DNA of 64,000 bases, from NCBI RefSeq assembly GCF_001317355.1, contig NZ_LKET01000032.1, positions 1-64,000 of the forward strand, given 5' to 3'. A model generated the notes under the pieces. That model did not search any database. It saw only the letters and a list, made by a program, of their open reading frames with translations, and was not told where the DNA came from. The position numbers and the translations under genes are program-made. Position 1 is the first letter of the stretch, and each line of letters begins with the position of its first letter. Origin of the DNA: Oxobacter pfennigii (GTDB lineage: Bacteria > Bacillota > Clostridia > Clostridiales > Oxobacteraceae). Positions 8,535-16,651 of this stretch are shown here, one piece after another.

Positions 8535-8546
8535 GAACAAATGTTC
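8535..8546. promoter_or_regulatory. LexA (SOS) box of recA
   Basis: GAACAAATGTTC matches the Gram-positive LexA consensus GAACNNNNGTTC. It lies 8 bases downstream of the recA -10 box, around the start of transcription, where LexA binding would block the promoter. Confidence 0.88.
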
Positions 8547-8554
8547 TTTATTCG

Positions 8555-8583
8555 ATTATACAACATTAAATTCCCATGGTCAA
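8555..8583 (-). promoter_or_regulatory. Sigma-A-type promoter for recA
   Basis: TTGACC at 8578-8583, a 17-bp spacer, TATAAT at 8555-8560 (minus strand), immediately upstream of the SOS box. Confidence 0.88.
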
Positions 8584-8699
8584 ATACTTTAAGCTATGTA
8601 TATGAGAAATTTTAAGGCTTTTTAGTCACAAATGAACCAATTACATTAGAAATGATTTCCATATTATAAGCCTGATAAACATATAAAATTAAAAATATA

Positions 8700-9215
8700 C
8701 TATTGAAACTTGAAAATCATCCTGTTCTTATATATGTAATCCACACCTGAAATAATTGTAATAACTGCCGCAATCCATACCAGAACATTATAATAAGGTA
8801 TGTCTATAAGGACTGCGATTATTGCGATAATCTGCACAGTGGTCTTTAATTTACCCCACCAGCTGGCGGCAATTACTACACCCTCTGTAGCCGCAACTGC
8901 TCTTAAGCCTGTTATTACAAACTCCCTTGCTATAATGACTAAAACCACCCAGGTAGACAGTTTCTGTAACTCCAGAAGGGATATGAGTGCTGCTGCTACC
9001 AGCAATTTATCCGCAAGAGGATCCATGAATTTACCCAAAGTGGTAATTTGATTTCTTGTTCTGGCAATATAACCGTCCAGCTTGTCAGTCAAAGCTGCGA
9101 TTATAAATACGGCTGTTGCTAAGTATACACCATATTGTACTTTCAATGTCAGAAGGATTAAAAATACAGGTATTAAGATTATCCTTAAAATTGTAAGTTT
9201 ATTAGCTAGATTCAT
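8700..9215 (-). CDS. pgsA: CDP-diacylglycerol--glycerol-3-phosphate 3-phosphatidyltransferase
   Basis: Makes phosphatidylglycerol phosphate from CDP-diacylglycerol and glycerol 3-phosphate in the membrane. The 171-residue, multi-pass protein holds the CDP-alcohol phosphotransferase signature: D-x2-DG-x2-AR from DKLDGYIAR near residue 44, then G-x3-D-x3-D in GKFMDPLAD. Hydrophobic segments occur near residues 10-40, 75-110 and 125-155. It overlaps the end of rimO by 14 bases, which indicates translational coupling. The order rimO-pgsA-recA is typical of Firmicutes. Confidence 0.95.
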   Translation of the reverse strand: MNLANKLTILRIILIPVFLILLTLKVQYGVYLATAVFIIAALTDKLDGYIARTRNQITTLGKFMDPLADKLLVAAALISLLELQKLSTWVVLVIIAREFVITGLRAVAATEGVVIAASWWGKLKTTVQIIAIIAVLIDIPYYNVLVWIAAVITIISGVDYIYKNRMIFKFQ

Positions 9216-10548
9216 AATTTACCTCACCTGCCATATCATAATCGTAAGCTTCTTTGATATTAACATCCACAAATTCGCCTAGTTTCAAGTCCGCACCCTT
9301 TGTTATATATATACGGCCGTCTATATCCGGTGCGTCACCATAGGTTCTCCCCGTTATCATACCCTTGTCATTTGTGCCGTCTACAAGTACTCTGAAGGTT
9401 TTTCCTATATTGGCTTTGTTCTTGTTTCTTGATATCTTCTTTTGAAGAGAAATCAGGTTTCTTTGCCTTTTCTTTTTCGTCTTTTCATCTATCTGGTTTT
9501 TATAGAGTGCAGCCTCTGTATCCTCTTCCTGGGAATAAATAAAAACCCCTACTCTGTCCAACTGATATTGGGCCAGAAAATCATATAATTCATTGAATTG
9601 TTCATCCGTCTCACCAGGAAAGCCTACAATCAAAGATGTCCTTATGATAATATCAGGTATGTTTTCCCTTAATTTATTGATTAAGCTTGTGATACCTTTC
9701 TTATTGCTTAAACGCCTCATATTATAAAGAATTTCATCATTTATATGCTGCAGGGGAAGATCAATGTATTTACACACTTTATCATTGTTTTTTATCTCCT
9801 GTATCAGCTCGTCATCTACATCCTCGGGATAGCAATACATAAGCCTTATCCAGTCGATTTCAGATATAAGGGACAATTTTTTAATGAGTGATACAAGCAT
9901 TTTCCTTCCGTATAAATCACTACCGTATTTTGTTATATCCTGGGCTACAAGAATTATTTCCTTAGTCCCATTTTGGGCTAACTGCTTTACTTCCCTTTCA
10001 ATATTGCCTAAAGAGCGGCTTCTGTATATACCCCTTAGTTTTGGTATTATACAGTAGCTGCAGCTGTTATTGCAGCCCTCGGCAATTTTAACATAAGCTG
10101 TAAACTTCTGAGTGGTTAATACTCTGCTGCCTTCAAGATCCACATCATAATCTATATTGCCGATCCTCTTAACCCTTTTTTTATCTTTAATTACTTCATC
10201 TATAATGCCTTCAATTTTCATGTAATCGCCGGTGCCGACAGCTGCATCCAATTCGGGGATTTCCTCCATCAATTCGTCGCTGTAACGTTCAGCCAGGCAT
10301 CCCGAGGCAATTAGAACCTTTAAGCGTCCATCATCCTTCTTTTTTGAGTACTCCAAAATAGCATCGATGGATTCCTGCTTGGCAGATTCTATAAAACCGC
10401 AGGTGTTGACTATTATTATGTCAGCTTCTTCTTCGTCTCTTACAATGTTATAATTGCTGCTTATTAATGAACCCAGCATTAATTCGGCATCCACACGATT
10501 TTTATCGCACCCTAGGGATACCATGCCTACATTTAGTTTTTGCGTCAA
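9202..10548 (-). CDS. rimO: Ribosomal protein uS12 methylthiotransferase RimO
   Basis: Radical SAM enzyme that adds a methylthio group to an aspartate of ribosomal protein S12. The N-terminal UPF0004 cysteines are in SLGCDKNR (about residue 12), NTCGF (48) and SGCLAE (82). The radical SAM cluster motif CNNSCSYC lies near 158, and a TRAM domain forms the C-terminus. I set the start at TTG 10548 (448 residues), with GGAAGGAGAGG five bases upstream; the frame could extend 25 codons further but that part resembles no family member. The S12-type GCDKN motif separates it from MiaB. Confidence 0.94.
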   Translation of the reverse strand: MTQKLNVGMVSLGCDKNRVDAELMLGSLISSNYNIVRDEEEADIIIVNTCGFIESAKQESIDAILEYSKKKDDGRLKVLIASGCLAERYSDELMEEIPELDAAVGTGDYMKIEGIIDEVIKDKKRVKRIGNIDYDVDLEGSRVLTTQKFTAYVKIAEGCNNSCSYCIIPKLRGIYRSRSLGNIEREVKQLAQNGTKEIILVAQDITKYGSDLYGRKMLVSLIKKLSLISEIDWIRLMYCYPEDVDDELIQEIKNNDKVCKYIDLPLQHINDEILYNMRRLSNKKGITSLINKLRENIPDIIIRTSLIVGFPGETDEQFNELYDFLAQYQLDRVGVFIYSQEEDTEAALYKNQIDEKTKKKRQRNLISLQKKISRNKNKANIGKTFRVLVDGTNDKGMITGRTYGDAPDIDGRIYITKGADLKLGEFVDVNIKEAYDYDMAGEVNYESS

Positions 10549-10673
10549 TGCTGCCTCTCCTTCCAAATCATGTACATAAAGAGTATATAATATTAAATAA
10601 TAGGTGTCAAAAATAAACTGCATTATTTAATTTCCATTTCCTAGGAAATACATTTTTTACCATTTTAGAATAA

Positions 10674-13028
10674 TTATATGAGTTCTTCATACTCTTCCTT
10701 CGAAATCAAAACCTGTCTTGGCTTGCTTCCTTCGTATCCGCCTATGATTCCGCGGTGCTCCATGCTGTCAATGAGCCTTGCCGCCCTGTTGTAGCCGACT
10801 CTTAAACGCCTTTGAAGCAAGGATACGGAAGCCTGTCCTGTCTCAACCACGATTTTTATTGCCTCAGGCAGCATATCATCAGCATCATCAGAGCCACTAT
10901 TTGTATTTTCGATTTCATCCATTATTTCTTCTTTATATTGAAGCACGTACTGCTCCTTTACAAAGCTTACAACCTTTTCTACTTCTTTTTCGGTAATAAA
11001 GGCTCCCTGAACCCTTTGAGGTTTTGATTCACCCACCGGGTAGTAGAGCATATCGCCCTTGCCCAAGAGCTTTTCGGCACCAGACATATCCAAAATAGTC
11101 CTTGAGTCTATCTGGCTTGAAACGGCAAAGGAAATTCTTGACGGTATGTTTGCTTTAATTACGCCTGTCAATACATCGACTGAAGGCCGCTGTGTTGCCA
11201 CAACCAGATGCATTCCGGCAGCTCTCGCCATTTGTGCTAACCTACATATGCAATCTTCCACATCATTTGGAGCCACCATCATAAGGTCTGCTAATTCATC
11301 TATTATAATTACTATTTTAGGCAGTATTCCCTCGGGATTCTTCTGAGATATCAGGCTGTTGTAGCTTTCAATATTTCTTACATTATTGTCGGCAAAGAGC
11401 TTATATCTGTTTGTCATCTCCTGCACTGCCCAGTTAAGAGCGCTTGCGGATTTCCTGGCATCGGTAACGACAGGAATAAGCAAATGGGGAACACCGTTAT
11501 AGGTGCTTAATTCAACCATCTTTGGATCTACCATCAAAAGTCTTACTTTTTCAGGCGGGGATTTATACAATATACTGGTTATCAGTGCGTTCACACATAC
11601 GCTTTTTCCAGACCCTGTAGCGCCGGCGATCAAAAGATGGGGCATTTTCGCCATATCAGCTATGACGCAATTGCCTGCAACGTCCTTTCCCAAGGCAAAT
11701 GTAAGGGGGGAGGAGTTATCGGTAAACTCTTTGGATTCGATTATTTCCTTTAAATATACAACCGAAATCTCTTTATTGGGTATTTCTATACCAACGGCAG
11801 CCTTTCCTGGTATGGGAGCTTCAATTCTTACAGCCTGGGCTGCCAGGTTTAAGGCTATGTCATCGGATAAATTCACAATTTTACTTACCTTGACGCCAGG
11901 GCTGGGCTGCAGCTCGTAACGGGTGATAACCGGTCCCCTGCTTACCTGAACAACCTTTGCTTCAACTCCAAAGCTCTCCAAGGTTTCTTCCAATATCTTT
12001 GCATTGTTTATAAGCTCTTTTTTATCTCCTGCATTTTTAGCACCCGAAGAGTTATATAAAAGACTGATAGGCGGATATTTATACACGGGAGGCACCTGCT
12101 TTGCGCTTTCACTTATCTCTTCGGTTATTTTTTCTTCCTTTTTAATATCTAATTTTTCTAATTTATGTACTTTTTCTTCCTTCTTGACTCCGGTTCTGTG
12201 TACTTCCTTCAATTCCGCCGGTTTCATTTCTTCTAAGAAGGATTCTTCCATAGTTCCTGGTCCCTCGTTATTGTCCTGGGTCTCGGAGGATTTGAAGAAA
12301 TCCAGTATCTTTATCTTTTTATTTATATCATCTATGTATTCTTTTTTGTCTTCACCCTTTAAGCTTACCGAAAGAGCTTCCTCAGGCGAATGTGCACCGA
12401 CAGCTGCTTTTAATTCAGCGCTTCTTTCGGCGGGTTTGATATTGAAGTTCATGATAAGGGTTTTTACTGATAAAAATATTTTCTTGAATCTGTTTTTAAT
12501 GGTACTCATCATCTTATATATTGATGCGTTGGTTATTATAAGTATATTGATAATTACAAAGGTTGAGGCAAACAAATAAGCACCTGTTTCCCCTAAAAGC
12601 TTTACAACAGGGTAAGCCATAATTTCTCCGGCAGCACCACCGCCTATACCCTCTTGTCCTGCTTCATAGGCAAGGGTTATTCTTTCAAGTATGGTTAATT
12701 CCTCTGCGATATATGCTCTTTTTACTTCTATTATGAGTATTAAAAATAAAAACAGGGCACAAATAGCATAAAACTTAAGTTTGATATTGATTTTATCCTG
12801 TTTTACAATGAACCCTATTCCCAGCATTAGTATAAAGAAGGGCACTATATAGCCTCCGAAACCAAAAATCCCTTTTATGAACAATCCGGTATAATAACCT
12901 AATATTCCGGCTGAATTAAAATAAATGCTTATAAATGATAATACAGCTATTGATATTAATAGTACTCCGTATATTTCATATATTAATTTTGATTTTTGTA
13001 ATGATTTCTTTCTTTTCTTAGTATTCAT
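10674..13028 (-). CDS. ftsK: DNA translocase FtsK/SpoIIIE
   Basis: Septal DNA pump that clears chromosome from the closing septum and, in sporulating bacteria, moves DNA into the forespore. Four membrane segments occupy the first 170 residues. A charged linker runs to about 300. The motor has Walker A GATGSGKSVCVNA near 468 and the acidic IIIDELADLM motif near 570. A gamma winged-helix domain (about 720-784) ends the protein. The start is the ATG at 13028 with GGTGGTGAT upstream, 784 residues. A single copy here does not distinguish FtsK from SpoIIIE. The neighbourhood (tepA, ymxH, M16 peptidase) matches the spoIIIE locus of Bacillus. Confidence 0.95.
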   Translation of the reverse strand: MNTKKRKKSLQKSKLIYEIYGVLLISIAVLSFISIYFNSAGILGYYTGLFIKGIFGFGGYIVPFFILMLGIGFIVKQDKINIKLKFYAICALFLFLILIIEVKRAYIAEELTILERITLAYEAGQEGIGGGAAGEIMAYPVVKLLGETGAYLFASTFVIINILIITNASIYKMMSTIKNRFKKIFLSVKTLIMNFNIKPAERSAELKAAVGAHSPEEALSVSLKGEDKKEYIDDINKKIKILDFFKSSETQDNNEGPGTMEESFLEEMKPAELKEVHRTGVKKEEKVHKLEKLDIKKEEKITEEISESAKQVPPVYKYPPISLLYNSSGAKNAGDKKELINNAKILEETLESFGVEAKVVQVSRGPVITRYELQPSPGVKVSKIVNLSDDIALNLAAQAVRIEAPIPGKAAVGIEIPNKEISVVYLKEIIESKEFTDNSSPLTFALGKDVAGNCVIADMAKMPHLLIAGATGSGKSVCVNALITSILYKSPPEKVRLLMVDPKMVELSTYNGVPHLLIPVVTDARKSASALNWAVQEMTNRYKLFADNNVRNIESYNSLISQKNPEGILPKIVIIIDELADLMMVAPNDVEDCICRLAQMARAAGMHLVVATQRPSVDVLTGVIKANIPSRISFAVSSQIDSRTILDMSGAEKLLGKGDMLYYPVGESKPQRVQGAFITEKEVEKVVSFVKEQYVLQYKEEIMDEIENTNSGSDDADDMLPEAIKIVVETGQASVSLLQRRLRVGYNRAARLIDSMEHRGIIGGYEGSKPRQVLISKEEYEELI

Positions 13029-13043
13029 ATTATCACCACCCAA

Positions 13044-13237
13044 TTACTTATTCTGCAAAAAAAAATAAATCCCTTTAAATAAAACCCCACCCACTATAGA
13101 ATCGAAAATTGTTAGCGGACCCAAGAACCTTGTTACTGCGTAATAAGAAAGTGTTAGTAATTACTAACACCTTTTTATTATCCGTAATTTCATTTTATAA
13201 CGTTTTATTCCAAGTTGCAAGTAACGTAACATTAGTA
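13044..13237. other. Intergenic region between tepA and ftsK
   Basis: Contains a perfect 20-base palindrome, GTGTTAGTAATTACTAACAC at 13151-13170, flanked by A and T runs on both sides, so it could act as a terminator for tepA or in either direction. A further short inverted repeat (CCAAGAACCTTG) lies at 13121-13132. I could not find a convincing ftsK promoter; a TATAGT hexamer near 13095 lacks a matching -35. Confidence 0.5.
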
Positions 13238-13966
13238 TTAAGGGTTCTGTCCTTTCCTTTTTTCAATCAATTCATTGAGTTTTTTAATTGCATCGCTGAT
13301 ACCGCCTACTTCATCTATAATCCCTAAATCTACTGCCTGCTTTCCGATTAAAATGGTACCCATGTCATTTAATAAGTCATCTGTTTGCTGCATTAAGGAC
13401 ATAAGTTTTACCTTTGAAATTTTGGAAGTCCTCTCTACAAAGGATAATATCCTATCCTGCATTTTTCTGAAATATTCAAAAGTTTGGGGTACGCCAATTA
13501 TAAGCCCATTCATTCTTATAGGATGCACCGTCATGGTCGCCGTAGGAGATATAAATGAGAAATCTGCCGATGTGGCAAGGGGGACACCTATGCTATGACC
13601 GCCGCCAATAACTAGAGACACCGTAGGCTTATTTAAGCTGCTTATCATTTCCGCTATAGCAAGGCCCGCTTCCACATCTCCGCCTACAGTATTTAATATA
13701 ACCAACAGGCCTTCTATTTCCTTGCTTTCTTCTATTGCCACCAGCTGAGGTATTACATGTTCGTATTTGGTAGATTTTGTCTGGGGCGAAACCATCACAT
13801 GTCCTTCTATCTGCCCTATTATTGTGAGGGTATGAATATTGCTTTTGCCTTCATCAGGCAGCCTGGTCTCTCCTAATTCCTTGATATTGCTTAACTCCTT
13901 ATTTATATTATCATTTTCACATGACTTATGTACTTCATTACCATCCTTTTGCTCATGGCTTCTCAC
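13238..13966 (-). CDS. tepA: ClpP-family serine protease TepA (translocation-enhancing protein type)
   Basis: Cytosolic ClpP-class peptidase. In Bacillus the homologue TepA/YmfB is linked to protein export and degradation of spore proteins. The catalytic serine is in [11 protein letters not shown] near residue 125 and the histidine region in MTVHPIRM near 150. The start is GTG 13966 (242 residues), chosen because AGAGGTGAT lies seven bases before it; an upstream ATG at 13990 has a weaker site. Adjacent to ftsK/spoIIIE, as in Bacillus. Confidence 0.88.
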   Translation of the reverse strand: MRSHEQKDGNEVHKSCENDNINKELSNIKELGETRLPDEGKSNIHTLTIIGQIEGHVMVSPQTKSTKYEHVIPQLVAIEESKEIEGLLVILNTVGGDVEAGLAIAEMISSLNKPTVSLVIGGGHSIGVPLATSADFSFISPTATMTVHPIRMNGLIIGVPQTFEYFRKMQDRILSFVERTSKISKVKLMSLMQQTDDLLNDMGTILIGKQAVDLGIIDEVGGISDAIKKLNELIEKRKGQNP

Positions 13967-14019
13967 GAAATCACCTCTAATTTTACTCATAGGTATATTT
14001 TATCCACCCGGTTTTTATA

Positions 14020-14052
14020 TATTCAAAAGAGCACAGTTATACTATGCCCTTT
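14020..14052 (-). terminator. Imperfect hairpin after ymxH
   Basis: Minus-strand stem AAAAGGGCATAGT / ACTGTGCTCTTTT with two mismatches and a three-base loop, beginning about ten bases after the ymxH stop. The T tail is short, so termination may be partial. Confidence 0.4.
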
Positions 14053-14062
14053 TACAGCTTTA

Positions 14063-14362
14063 TTATTTTCTGTTTATTTTTTCATTAAGTTCCACTATCA
14101 AAGTGTCCTGGCCTATCTTTTTTACCGACTCCCAAGGCACCTCTATATAATTCTTATTTGAAAATATTGAAAAAAGACTCTTTGTATCCGGAATCAAGAG
14201 AGCCTCTATATAACCTGTTTCGTCATCTATAAGCAAATCAACGTCAGCCACCACTCCTAATTTTCCTCCGTCGTATAGATTAATGATTTCCTGTCCCCCT
14301 ATTTCGCTCAGCTTCTTTTTGCCTATTTTTTCATAGCTCATCCTATTATTTGATTTCACCAA
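14063..14362 (-). CDS. ymxH: YlmC/YmxH-family sporulation protein (PRC-barrel)
   Basis: A 99-residue protein with a PRC-barrel fold: KKLSEIGGQEIINLYDGGKLGVVADVDLLID matches the YlmC/YmxH pattern, followed by GYIEALLIPD. Family members are sporulation-associated in Bacilli and Clostridia; the biochemical role is not known. AGAGGTGATGG precedes TTG 14362 and GTG 14359, so either may be used. It stands downstream of the M16 peptidase/dut pair, the same neighbourhood as ymxH-mlpA in Bacillus. Confidence 0.85.
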   Translation of the reverse strand: MVKSNNRMSYEKIGKKKLSEIGGQEIINLYDGGKLGVVADVDLLIDDETGYIEALLIPDTKSLFSIFSNKNYIEVPWESVKKIGQDTLIVELNEKINRK

Positions 14363-14552
14363 CCATCACCTCTCGTATCTTTATAAAATTATATAAAAGC
14401 CACTTTATAGCTTGACCAAATTTTATGCTTGTACCAGATGTCATGTTCATTACTGTAAAATCATAGAAATATACAGTAAATTTATATGCACAACTTTTAA
14501 AAATATTCTTTATTTACATAATATTATTATTGTTATGTAACTCCGATAAAAA

Positions 14553-14710
14553 AGCTGCTATGCAACTTATCGAAGGGACCTATGTACCCCTTCGACGTAA
14601 AAATGCCAAGGCATTTTTATTGAGCGCCCCCACTTGACGGCAAGGACGTCCCGTCCTTTGCAATCCTCGTTTTTATATAATAGGAAAGATAACTTTCCTA
14701 TTATATAAAA
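14553..14710 (-). ncRNA. Candidate structured RNA or palindromic intergenic repeat
   Basis: Five consecutive hairpins in 158 bases. In minus-strand order: an 18-bp perfect stem with a four-base loop; AAGGACG / CGTCCTT; AAAAATGCC / GGCATTTTT; TCGAAGGG / CCCTTCGA; and AGTTGC / GCAGCT ending in TTTTTT. The central part is distinctly GC-richer than its surroundings. It could be an independent small RNA ending in a terminator, a dut/ymxH leader or a dispersed palindromic repeat. I recognise no named family. Confidence 0.35.
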
Positions 14711-14740
14711 AAGCATCTTAATCTATTAAATTAAGATGCT
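14707..14740 (-). terminator. Intrinsic terminator after dut
   Basis: Minus-strand 10-bp stem AGCATCTTAA / TTAAGATGCT with a nine-base loop and a TTTTTT tail, 26 bases beyond the dut stop. Confidence 0.88.
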
Positions 14741-14765
14741 GGCTTAATCATATAGGATTAAGAGC

Positions 14766-15221
14766 CTATATTCCCGTCGACCCGAAACCGCCGCTGCCCC
14801 TTTCACTTTCGGGCAAGGCATCGGTTTCTTCAAAGCTTACATATTCAATTTTATTTATTACCATCTGGGCCACTCTGTCCCCCCTATTGACGGTAAAATC
14901 CTTTTCACTTAAATTTATTAAAACTATATTTATTTCTCCCCGGTAATCTGCATCCACAGTGCCCGGGCTGTTTAAGACCGTAATGCCGTGTTTGAATGCC
15001 AGCCCGCTTCTTGGTCTTACCTGGGCTTCATAGCCCTTTGGCAGGGCAATCATAATTCCTGTTGAAATGGTTTTGAATTTTCCCGGGGGGATAATTATAC
15101 TGTCCTCGATATTTGCATACAAGTCCATACCGGCAGCCTGTGAACTCATATACTTAGGAAGAGGCAAATCCTTGGCGTTGTCAGTCCTTTTAATCTGTAC
15201 GATTATTTTTTCATCCGTCAT
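14766..15221 (-). CDS. dut: dUTP diphosphatase
   Basis: Hydrolyses dUTP to dUMP and pyrophosphate, keeping uracil out of DNA and supplying thymidylate synthesis. The 151-residue trimeric-type enzyme has all five motifs: AAGMDLYAN, PRSGLAFKHG (about residue 70), SPGTVDADYRGEI, RGDRVAQMV, and the C-terminal RGSGGFGSTG arm. It overlaps the M16 peptidase stop codon (ATGA), so the two are translationally coupled. Confidence 0.96.
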   Translation of the reverse strand: MTDEKIIVQIKRTDNAKDLPLPKYMSSQAAGMDLYANIEDSIIIPPGKFKTISTGIMIALPKGYEAQVRPRSGLAFKHGITVLNSPGTVDADYRGEINIVLINLSEKDFTVNRGDRVAQMVINKIEYVSFEETDALPESERGSGGFGSTGI

Positions 15222-16471
15222 AATAAAAGGCCTTCGATATTCATCTTTTTATCAATCTTTCCTACCGCTGCCGAGCTTATAATACCATTTTCAAATACAG
15301 TTTTTATTATCCTCTTTGCGTCCTCGTGGGTAATTGCATCTATTTTGTCCAGTATTTCCTTAGGCTCGTTAATTTTCCCCAATAAAAGTTCTGATTTTCC
15401 GATCCCAAACATCCTGTTGCTGGTGCTCTCCAACCCCAGAATATAATTTCCCTTCAGCTGCTCTTTGGATTTTTTAAGTTCTGTTTCACTTACACCCTTT
15501 ACTTTAATCTCTTCAATTTCATCCTGTATAAGGCTTATAACATCCTTAACATAGGAAGGATTCATCCCTACATAAATTGAAAAATACCCTATATTTCTGT
15601 ATGAGGAAGGATATGAATATATGGAATAGGCATATCCCTTTTCTTCTCTTATCTTTTGAAACAGCCGCGAACTGGTGCCTCCGCCGAAAATATTATTGAT
15701 GGCAAGGAGAGTATAGACATCATCATTTCCCATCTCGAGTCCTTTAAGCCCCAATGACAGATGTACCTGTTCTATATCCTTGTATTTTGTAAGCACCGAC
15801 TTTTTAATTTCAGGCGCATCATAGCTGACATCTCTTTTTGTAACATTCCATTCCGCAAATTTTTCTGAAATAAGGGACATCACTTTATTGATATCAAAAT
15901 TTCCTACAATCGATATTACAGTATTATCGGCTACATAGTTGTTATTAATGTATTCCTTTATTATACGGCTGTCAAAGCTTTTTAAAGTGTCCTGATTGCC
16001 TAAAATGGGATATCCTACGGAGGAATCCGGCCACATGGCTTTTGAGAGCAAATCTGTAGACAAATCCTCCGGAGAATCCTCATACATATTTATTTCTTCT
16101 AATATTACTCCTTTTTCCCTCTCTATATCGCTATCGTTCATGATGGAATTTAAAAGCATATCCGATAAAACATCTATGGCAATATCAAGATGACTGTCCA
16201 ATACTTTTACGTAATAGCAGGTAGATTCCTTGCCTGTAAAGGCATTTATCTGCCCGCCGATTTCCTCGATGCTCTCGGCAATATCTTTTGCCGACCTTTT
16301 ATCAGTTCCTTTAAACATCATATGTTCTATAAAATGTGAAATACCATTATTAATTAAGTTCTCATCCCTGGAACCATTGGCTATCCACACACCGACGCTT
16401 ACTGAATTAACATATGGTATATATTCAGTTACAACTCTTATTCTGTTATCAAGAGTATCTTTTGTATACAT
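15218..16471 (-). CDS. M16-family zinc metallopeptidase (MlpA/YmxG type)
   Basis: A 417-residue processing-protease-like peptidase. The inverted zinc motif HFIEHM is near residue 45, with the downstream glutamate in KGVILEEINMYEDSPE near 125. The C-terminal half keeps the catalytically silent second M16 domain. The Bacillus homologue (mlpA/ymxG) lies next to pnp and affects extracellular protease levels. CAGGAGG precedes the ATG. It has its own promoter downstream of the pnp terminator and is coupled to dut. Confidence 0.92.
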   Translation of the reverse strand: MYTKDTLDNRIRVVTEYIPYVNSVSVGVWIANGSRDENLINNGISHFIEHMMFKGTDKRSAKDIAESIEEIGGQINAFTGKESTCYYVKVLDSHLDIAIDVLSDMLLNSIMNDSDIEREKGVILEEINMYEDSPEDLSTDLLSKAMWPDSSVGYPILGNQDTLKSFDSRIIKEYINNNYVADNTVISIVGNFDINKVMSLISEKFAEWNVTKRDVSYDAPEIKKSVLTKYKDIEQVHLSLGLKGLEMGNDDVYTLLAINNIFGGGTSSRLFQKIREEKGYAYSIYSYPSSYRNIGYFSIYVGMNPSYVKDVISLIQDEIEEIKVKGVSETELKKSKEQLKGNYILGLESTSNRMFGIGKSELLLGKINEPKEILDKIDAITHEDAKRIIKTVFENGIISSAAVGKIDKKMNIEGLLL

Positions 16472-16525
16472 TTTTTCCTCCTGAAGATTAAATTAAGCAT
16501 TATGCCCTAAAGACGCAGTATTATT

Positions 16526-16554
16526 ATTATAACTTATGTTTAATACCATAACAA
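16526..16554 (-). promoter_or_regulatory. Sigma-A-type promoter for the M16 peptidase-dut pair
   Basis: TTGTTA at 16549-16554, a 17-bp spacer, TATAAT at 16526-16531 (minus strand). Confidence 0.7.
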
Positions 16555-16619
16555 TAACTATCTTAAGTATGCCTGTCAGCAAGTAATTTTTATTATAAAA
16601 TTATCATAATTTTTGCCAT

Positions 16620-16651
16620 AAAAAAAAGGCTTTGGTATTAAGCCTTTTTAT
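16620..16651 (-). terminator. Intrinsic terminator overlapping the pnp stop
   Basis: Minus-strand stem AAGGCTT / AAGCCTT with a short AT loop and eight T. The left arm includes the last two sense codons of pnp. Confidence 0.88.

Larger units (their letters stand above)
14363..14765. other. 403-bp intergenic region with stacked hairpins
   Basis: No ORF is supported. From right to left it holds the dut terminator, an 18-bp perfect hairpin (14671-14710), and stems at 14642-14658, 14599-14618, 14570-14595 and 14553-14567. The last is followed on the minus strand by six T. Another inverted repeat, TTACATAA / TTATGTAA, is at about 14514-14540. The remaining 150 bases before ymxH are AT-rich and show no clear promoter. 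Confidence 0.6.

Noticed and set aside
12004-12579. Plus-strand 191-codon ORF antisense to ftsK
   Set aside because: Antisense shadow of the conserved FtsK linker and membrane region; composition explained by the minus-strand gene.
13151-13170. Perfect palindrome GTGTTAGTAATTACTAACAC as a regulator operator
   Set aside because: It is flanked by A and T runs and sits after tepA, so a terminator explains it at least as well; kept only as part of the intergenic description.
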